64,000 nt of DNA from Alcanivorax sp. (GTDB lineage Bacteria > Pseudomonadota > Gammaproteobacteria > Pseudomonadales > Alcanivoracaceae), in the NCBI GenBank assembly GCA_022565695.1, contig JAIUME010000008.1:124001-188000 (forward strand), written 5' to 3'. The notes under the pieces are model-generated. The model had not been told where the DNA came from. It made no database searches and saw only the letters and a list, made by a program, of their open reading frames with translations. The translations under genes were made by a program, and so were the position numbers. The first letter of the stretch is position 1; each line of letters starts with the position of its first letter. Positions 60,203-64,000 of the stretch are shown in pieces.

Positions 60203-60652
60203 GTGTTTAGTGGGCGCAGTGCCCTCAATCTGGATGCCAAAGGGCGTCTTGCCATACCGACCAGGCACCGTGATGAGCTGCAGAGCTCTTGCGGTGGTCG
60301 TGTCGTGGTGACGCACCATCCCTATGACGCCTGTCTGGCGCTCTATCCCGAACAGCAATGGAATGACGTGGCGCGCCAGGTGGCGAGCCTCAGTGATGCC
60401 GATCCCGTGGTGCGCTATCTCAAGCGCCGTTTCCTTGGCCAGGCTGTTGAGCTGGAGATGGACGGCAGCGGTCGCTACCTGATTCCCGTGGAATTGCGGG
60501 AACTGGTCGGGCTGGAAAAGCGCGCCATGCTGGTGGGGCAGATTCACCGCTTCGAAATCTGGAGCGAAACGGCATGGCAAGCCGAGCAGGCGCAGTACGA
60601 CCAGCTCGATCACGCCGCCATGCCGGAAAGCGTTCAGAAGCTGGCGTTCTGA
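60203..60652 (+). CDS. mraZ: Transcriptional regulator MraZ
   Basis: 149-residue AbrB-like DNA-binding protein, a dodecameric ring that represses the dcw cluster. Two copies of the MraZ domain: FSGRSALNLDAKGRLAIPTRHRDEL (about residues 2-26) and LEMDGSGRYLIPVELRELVGLEKRAMLVGQIHRFEIWS (about 84-121), each with the DxxGR loop. The start is GTG 60203 with GGGG eight bases upstream. First gene of the cluster. Confidence 0.97.
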   Translation: MFSGRSALNLDAKGRLAIPTRHRDELQSSCGGRVVVTHHPYDACLALYPEQQWNDVARQVASLSDADPVVRYLKRRFLGQAVELEMDGSGRYLIPVELRELVGLEKRAMLVGQIHRFEIWSETAWQAEQAQYDQLDHAAMPESVQKLAF

Positions 60653-60670
60653 TATCTGTCGAGGCCACGC

Positions 60671-61615
60671 ATGACGCAAACGCAGCAGTACGCACACCAG
60701 CCGGTAATGCTGGAGGAGGTGCTGGAGTTGTTGCCCACTCGGACCAACGGCTTTTATGTCGACGGCACCTTCGGGCGCGGCGGCCACAGCCGGGCCCTGC
60801 TGGCACAGCTTGGCCCCGATGCGCGTCTGGTCGGTATTGATCGCGATCCGCAGGCGGTCGCCACCGGCGAGCAGCTTGCTGCCGAAGACACCCGCTTCAG
60901 CATTCATGCCGGCCGGTTTGACTGTCTGCCAGAGGTTGTAGCGCAGGCGGGCCGGCCGCTGGATGGCGTGCTGCTGGATCTGGGCGTGTCCTCGCCCCAG
61001 CTGGACGATGCCTCCCGGGGTTTCAGTTTCATGCGCGATGGCCCGCTGGACATGCGCATGGACCCGACATCGGGTGAAAGCGCTGCTGAATGGCTGGCGC
61101 GGGCTGAGCAGGAAGATATTGCCAACGTGCTCTATCGCTATGGCGAAGAGCGTCGTTCCCGGGCTATCGCACGCAAGATTTGCGAAACACGCGAGGCACA
61201 ACCGCTGCGCACCACGACGCAGCTGGCGGCATTGATCGAAAGCGTTCTGGGCCGGGGCTTGCCAGGCAAGCACCCGGCGACCCGCAGCTTCCAGGCTATC
61301 CGGATTCATATCAATCAGGAGCTGGCGGCGCTGGAGGCGGTGCTGGACCAGGCACTGGCACAGCTGGCGCCGGGCGGACGGTTGGCAGTGATCAGCTTTC
61401 ATTCGCTGGAAGACCGGCTGGTGAAGCTGTTCCTGCGTGAGGCAGCAGGGCGCACACCGCAGCCGCGCGGTTTACCAGTACCCGCGCCGCCGGTGCTGCT
61501 GAAGCCCGTGGGCAAGGCGCGCCAGGCCGGCGATGCAGAAGTGGCCGCCAACGCGCGTGCGCGCAGTGCCGTGCTGCGGGTTGCAGAGAAAACCGCCATG
61601 AAGGTGGCGTCGTGA
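60671..61615 (+). CDS. rsmH: 16S rRNA (cytosine(1402)-N4)-methyltransferase RsmH
   Basis: 314-residue SAM-dependent methyltransferase that modifies N4 of C1402, the same base that RsmI (encoded 2 kb upstream) methylates on the ribose. [13 protein letters not shown] at the N-terminus, the SAM loop [35 protein letters not shown] and [17 protein letters not shown] are conserved. Overlaps ftsL by four bases. Confidence 0.98.
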   Translation: MTQTQQYAHQPVMLEEVLELLPTRTNGFYVDGTFGRGGHSRALLAQLGPDARLVGIDRDPQAVATGEQLAAEDTRFSIHAGRFDCLPEVVAQAGRPLDGVLLDLGVSSPQLDDASRGFSFMRDGPLDMRMDPTSGESAAEWLARAEQEDIANVLYRYGEERRSRAIARKICETREAQPLRTTTQLAALIESVLGRGLPGKHPATRSFQAIRIHINQELAALEAVLDQALAQLAPGGRLAVISFHSLEDRLVKLFLREAAGRTPQPRGLPVPAPPVLLKPVGKARQAGDAEVAANARARSAVLRVAEKTAMKVAS

Positions 61616-61926
61616 GCCGGGCCGCCGTCAATGCACGCGGCGCCGATTCAGCGCCGGCTCGCGGCACTGTGCTGCTGGTGGTGGCACTGACACTGGTGCT
61701 GGTGTGTTCAGCATTGTCAGTCAGTTACAGCGTGCACCAGGCGCGCAAGCTGACCGCCGCATCACAGCAATTGCAGCGTGAGCATGACCGTTTGCACACG
61801 CAATGGGGGCAACTGCTCCTGGAACAGAGTACCTGGGGTTCTTACGCGCGAGTGGAAAGCCTGGCGCGGGAAAAACTCAATATGAAACAGCCCACGGGCA
61901 ACGAGCGAGTGGTGGTCAGGCCATGA
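61612..61926 (+). CDS. ftsL: Cell division protein FtsL
   Basis: 104-residue bitopic divisome protein that, with FtsB and FtsQ, activates FtsWI. One helix ([28 protein letters not shown], about residues 22-45) is followed by a leucine-zipper-like coiled coil ([42 protein letters not shown]). GTG start overlapping rsmH. Assigned by length, topology and position, since the sequence is poorly conserved. Confidence 0.93.
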   Translation: MSRAAVNARGADSAPARGTVLLVVALTLVLVCSALSVSYSVHQARKLTAASQQLQREHDRLHTQWGQLLLEQSTWGSYARVESLAREKLNMKQPTGNERVVVRP

Positions 61927-63668
61927 CGGCACGGCGCAAGACACAGCAGCCTCACAGCAACCGGCGACTTTATGTCGTCATGGGTATGCTGGGCCTGTGC
62001 GTGCTGGTGCTGGGCTGGCGTGCCGTGGATCTGCACGTGGGGCAGCATGAATACCTGTCCCGCCAGGGTGATCTGCGCAATCTGCGCATTGAACCGCTGG
62101 CGGCGCATCGCGGCGTGATCACGGACCGCGAGGGGCGTCCGCTGGCGGTCAGCACGCCGGTGACCACCCTGTGGGCCAACCCCCGCGAAGTGTTGGCGGC
62201 CCGGGAAACCTGGTCGCGCCTGCACGACAACCCGGTGCTCAACAGCCGCACCCTTGCGGCGCGCGTGGAGCCCCACAGCAATCGTGAATTTATCTATCTC
62301 GCCCGCCATCTGGCACCGGAAGATGCCGAGCAGGTGCTGGCGCTGCGTGTGCCCGGTATTTATTCGCTGACCGAATACCGCCGTTACTACCCGGCCGGTG
62401 AAGTGGCCAGCCATCTGGTGGGCTTCACCAATATCGATGAAGTGGGCCAGGAAGGTATTGAGCTGGCGATGGAATCCCGTCTCCGTGGTCAGCCTGGCCG
62501 CAAGAAAGTCGTGCGTGATCTGCATGGCCGGGTGATCCAGGACATCGAAGTGTTGCAGGAGGCGAGTCCGGGGCAGGATGTTGCCCTGAGCATTGATCTG
62601 CGCCTGCAGTATCTGGCCTACCGTGAGTTGATGAGCACCGTGACACGTCACCGTGCCGCCGGGGGCAGTGTCGTGGTGCTGGACGCCCGCACCGGTGAAG
62701 TGTTGGCGATGGTCAACCAGCCTGGCTATAACCCGAACAATCGCAGCGGCGTCAGTGTTGCGGCGTTGCGTAATCGCGCTGTGACCGATGTGTTCGAACC
62801 GGGCTCCACCATCAAGCCGTTCACCATTGCGGCGGCGCTGGAGAGCGGCATGGTGACGCCGACCACCAGCATCGACACGCGCCCCGGCACGATGCGTGTG
62901 GCCAACAAGACCATTCGCGATCACCGCAACTATGGCGTCATCGATGTTGCGACGGTGCTGACCAAATCCTCCAACGTCGGCACCACAAAATTGTCGCTGG
63001 CGATGGACGACCAACTGCTGCCCGGTTTCCTGGAGCAGGTTGGCCTGGGTGTCAGAACCGGCGTGGTATTTCCCGGTGAGAGCGTCGGCATGCTGCCGAT
63101 TCGTTCGCGCTGGCGGGATATCGAAAAAGCCTCCCTGTCCTACGGCTACGGCGTCTCGGTTACGGCGTTGCAGCTGGCCCGCTCCTATGCCGTCATGGCC
63201 AATGAGGGGCGCCGTCTGCCGGTGACACTGCAACGGCTGGATGCACAGCAGATCGAGGCCAATAATCGCTTCGCCGAGCAGGTTATCAGCCCGCTGTATG
63301 CCCGCGCGCTGGTGGACATGATGGAGACCGTGGTCAGCGAAGAGGGCACGGCGCGGCGCGCCAAGGTGCCGGGTTACCGTGTCGCCGGCAAGACCGGGAC
63401 GGTGCACAAGCTGATGGCCAGCGGCTATGCCGATGATCGCTATGTGGCGCTGTTCGCCGGTGTCGCGCCTGCGGAAAATCCGCGCATTGTGACGGTGGTG
63501 GTCGTGGATGACCCGCGCGGCCAGGATTACTTCGGCGGGCTGGTGGCCGCGCCGGCGTTTGCCAATATCATGGCCGGTGTACTGAGAACCCTGGATATCG
63601 AGCCGCCAGACGATTTGTTGCCACCGGCGATTTACGCCGGTGGCGGCAGCGGGGAGGGCCGCATATGA
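61923..63668 (+). CDS. ftsI: Peptidoglycan transpeptidase FtsI (PBP3)
   Basis: 581-residue septal transpeptidase. One N-terminal helix (LYVVMGMLGLCVLVLGWRAVDL), a non-catalytic pedestal (about residues 60-220), and the penicillin-binding domain with SxxK in EPGSTIKPF (about residue 300), SxN in TKSSNVGT (about 352) and KTGT in VAGKTGTVHKL (about 490). It is the septal partner of FtsW. ATG 61923 overlaps the ftsL stop; the frame opens earlier within ftsL. Confidence 0.98.
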   Translation: MTARRKTQQPHSNRRLYVVMGMLGLCVLVLGWRAVDLHVGQHEYLSRQGDLRNLRIEPLAAHRGVITDREGRPLAVSTPVTTLWANPREVLAARETWSRLHDNPVLNSRTLAARVEPHSNREFIYLARHLAPEDAEQVLALRVPGIYSLTEYRRYYPAGEVASHLVGFTNIDEVGQEGIELAMESRLRGQPGRKKVVRDLHGRVIQDIEVLQEASPGQDVALSIDLRLQYLAYRELMSTVTRHRAAGGSVVVLDARTGEVLAMVNQPGYNPNNRSGVSVAALRNRAVTDVFEPGSTIKPFTIAAALESGMVTPTTSIDTRPGTMRVANKTIRDHRNYGVIDVATVLTKSSNVGTTKLSLAMDDQLLPGFLEQVGLGVRTGVVFPGESVGMLPIRSRWRDIEKASLSYGYGVSVTALQLARSYAVMANEGRRLPVTLQRLDAQQIEANNRFAEQVISPLYARALVDMMETVVSEEGTARRAKVPGYRVAGKTGTVHKLMASGYADDRYVALFAGVAPAENPRIVTVVVVDDPRGQDYFGGLVAAPAFANIMAGVLRTLDIEPPDDLLPPAIYAGGGSGEGRI

Positions 63669-64000
63669 GCCTGCCGCTGCACCAGCTACTGGATCAGTAT
63701 CTGCCCGACGTAACGCTGCCACCGCATCTGGCAGCGTTGCCGGTTAATGCGCTGTGCCTGGACAGCCGCGCTGTGTCTGCGGGCGATACGTTTGTTGCGC
63801 TCGCCGGGCAGCAGCATGACGGCCGCGCTTACATGGCCGACGCAGTCCGCGCTGGCGCCACTTTGGTGCTGGCGGAGGGCGAGCGCAGCGCTGTGTCCGA
63901 GTCCGGCCCGCAGGGCGTGCCGGTGGTGACGGTGCCAGCGCTGCGTTCGCAGCTGGGCTATCTCGCGGCGCGCCTGCAGGGCGAGCCCGGCCGCGCCATG
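63665..64000 (+). CDS. murE: UDP-N-acetylmuramyl-tripeptide synthetase MurE (3' partial)
   Basis: The first 112 residues of the Mur ligase that adds meso-diaminopimelate (or lysine) to UDP-MurNAc-dipeptide. The N-terminal substrate-binding domain is visible: LCLDSRAVSAGDTFVALAGQQHDGRAYMADAVRAGATLVLAE. It overlaps the ftsI stop (ATGA). The Walker-type ATP loop and the rest lie past the window edge. Confidence 0.95.
   Translation, partial: MSLPLHQLLDQYLPDVTLPPHLAALPVNALCLDSRAVSAGDTFVALAGQQHDGRAYMADAVRAGATLVLAEGERSAVSESGPQGVPVVTVPALRSQLGYLAARLQGEPGRAM

Noticed and set aside
60107-61402. 431-residue minus-strand open frame over mraZ and rsmH
   Set aside because: Antisense shadow in GC-rich DNA; Gln-, His- and Arg-rich with no family motifs, while both genes on the plus strand are certain. 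The same holds for long antisense frames at 61842-63722, 20837-22006, 18146-19354 and 53495-54235.

Overview
The window is GC-rich, gene-dense chromosomal DNA from a gammaproteobacterium. From gatB (about 9.2 kb) to the right edge, the gene order follows one long block that I recall from Pseudomonas aeruginosa: gatBAC / mreBCD-maf-yhdP-nitrilase-tldD / darP-pmbA / ptsO-rapZ-ptsN-hpf-rpoN-lptBAC-kdsCD-yrbG / mlaC-ibaG-murA-hisGDC / algW / zapE / rplM-rpsI-petABC-sspAB / dolP-diaA-yraN-lpoA / rsmI-rnpB-mraZ-rsmH-ftsL-ftsI-murE. The extra genes (carotenoid oxygenase, crotonase, acyl-CoA dehydrogenase, heavy-metal RND pump) and the synteny suggest a marine Pseudomonadales/Oceanospirillales lineage, perhaps close to Alcanivorax. 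That placement is inference; no 16S gene is present.

Layout. 0-9 kb is the least conserved part: the 3' part of a CzcA/CusA-type pump, a 5'-nucleotidase lipoprotein, an unrecognised outer-membrane barrel, a PA2778/PA2779-type peptidase-partner pair, a cyclic-nucleotide-binding-domain protein and a crotonase. 9-16 kb holds the GatCAB amidotransferase and, divergently, the MreBCD rod-shape genes with maf. 16-25.7 kb carries YhdP (AsmA-like lipid transport), a nitrilase-family amidase, TldD and PmbA (TldE), DarP and small accessory genes. 25.7-34 kb, on the minus strand, is the nitrogen-PTS, sigma-54, ribosome hibernation, Lpt and Kdo cluster ending in a Na+/Ca2+ exchanger. 34-42 kb carries mlaC alone, ibaG, murA, hisGDC, a DegS/AlgW protease and a Nif3-family protein. 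42-50 kb is mixed metabolism. 50-56 kb is ribosomal protein genes, the cytochrome bc1 complex, SspAB and an envelope cluster. 56-64 kb holds LpoA, RsmI, RNase P RNA and the start of the dcw division cluster, cut at murE.

Most of the genes serve envelope building (Mre, Lpt, Kdo, Mla, MurA, LpoA, FtsI, MurE), so the window is largely core biology. No phage, transposon, CRISPR array, tRNA or defence system was seen. The points most worth a second look are: an apparent ATT start codon for mreC; loss of mlaFED and mlaB around a surviving mlaC, and of rng between maf and yhdP, compared with the usual order; a twelve-unit hexanucleotide repeat encoding Asp-Thr pairs inside YhdP; at least eleven short tandem duplications (6-19 bp) scattered at gene ends and linkers; the PA2778/PA2779 pair with a UUCG-capped hairpin and a 9-bp repeat array between the two genes; and a DiaA-like SIS protein whose phosphate-binding loop has changed.
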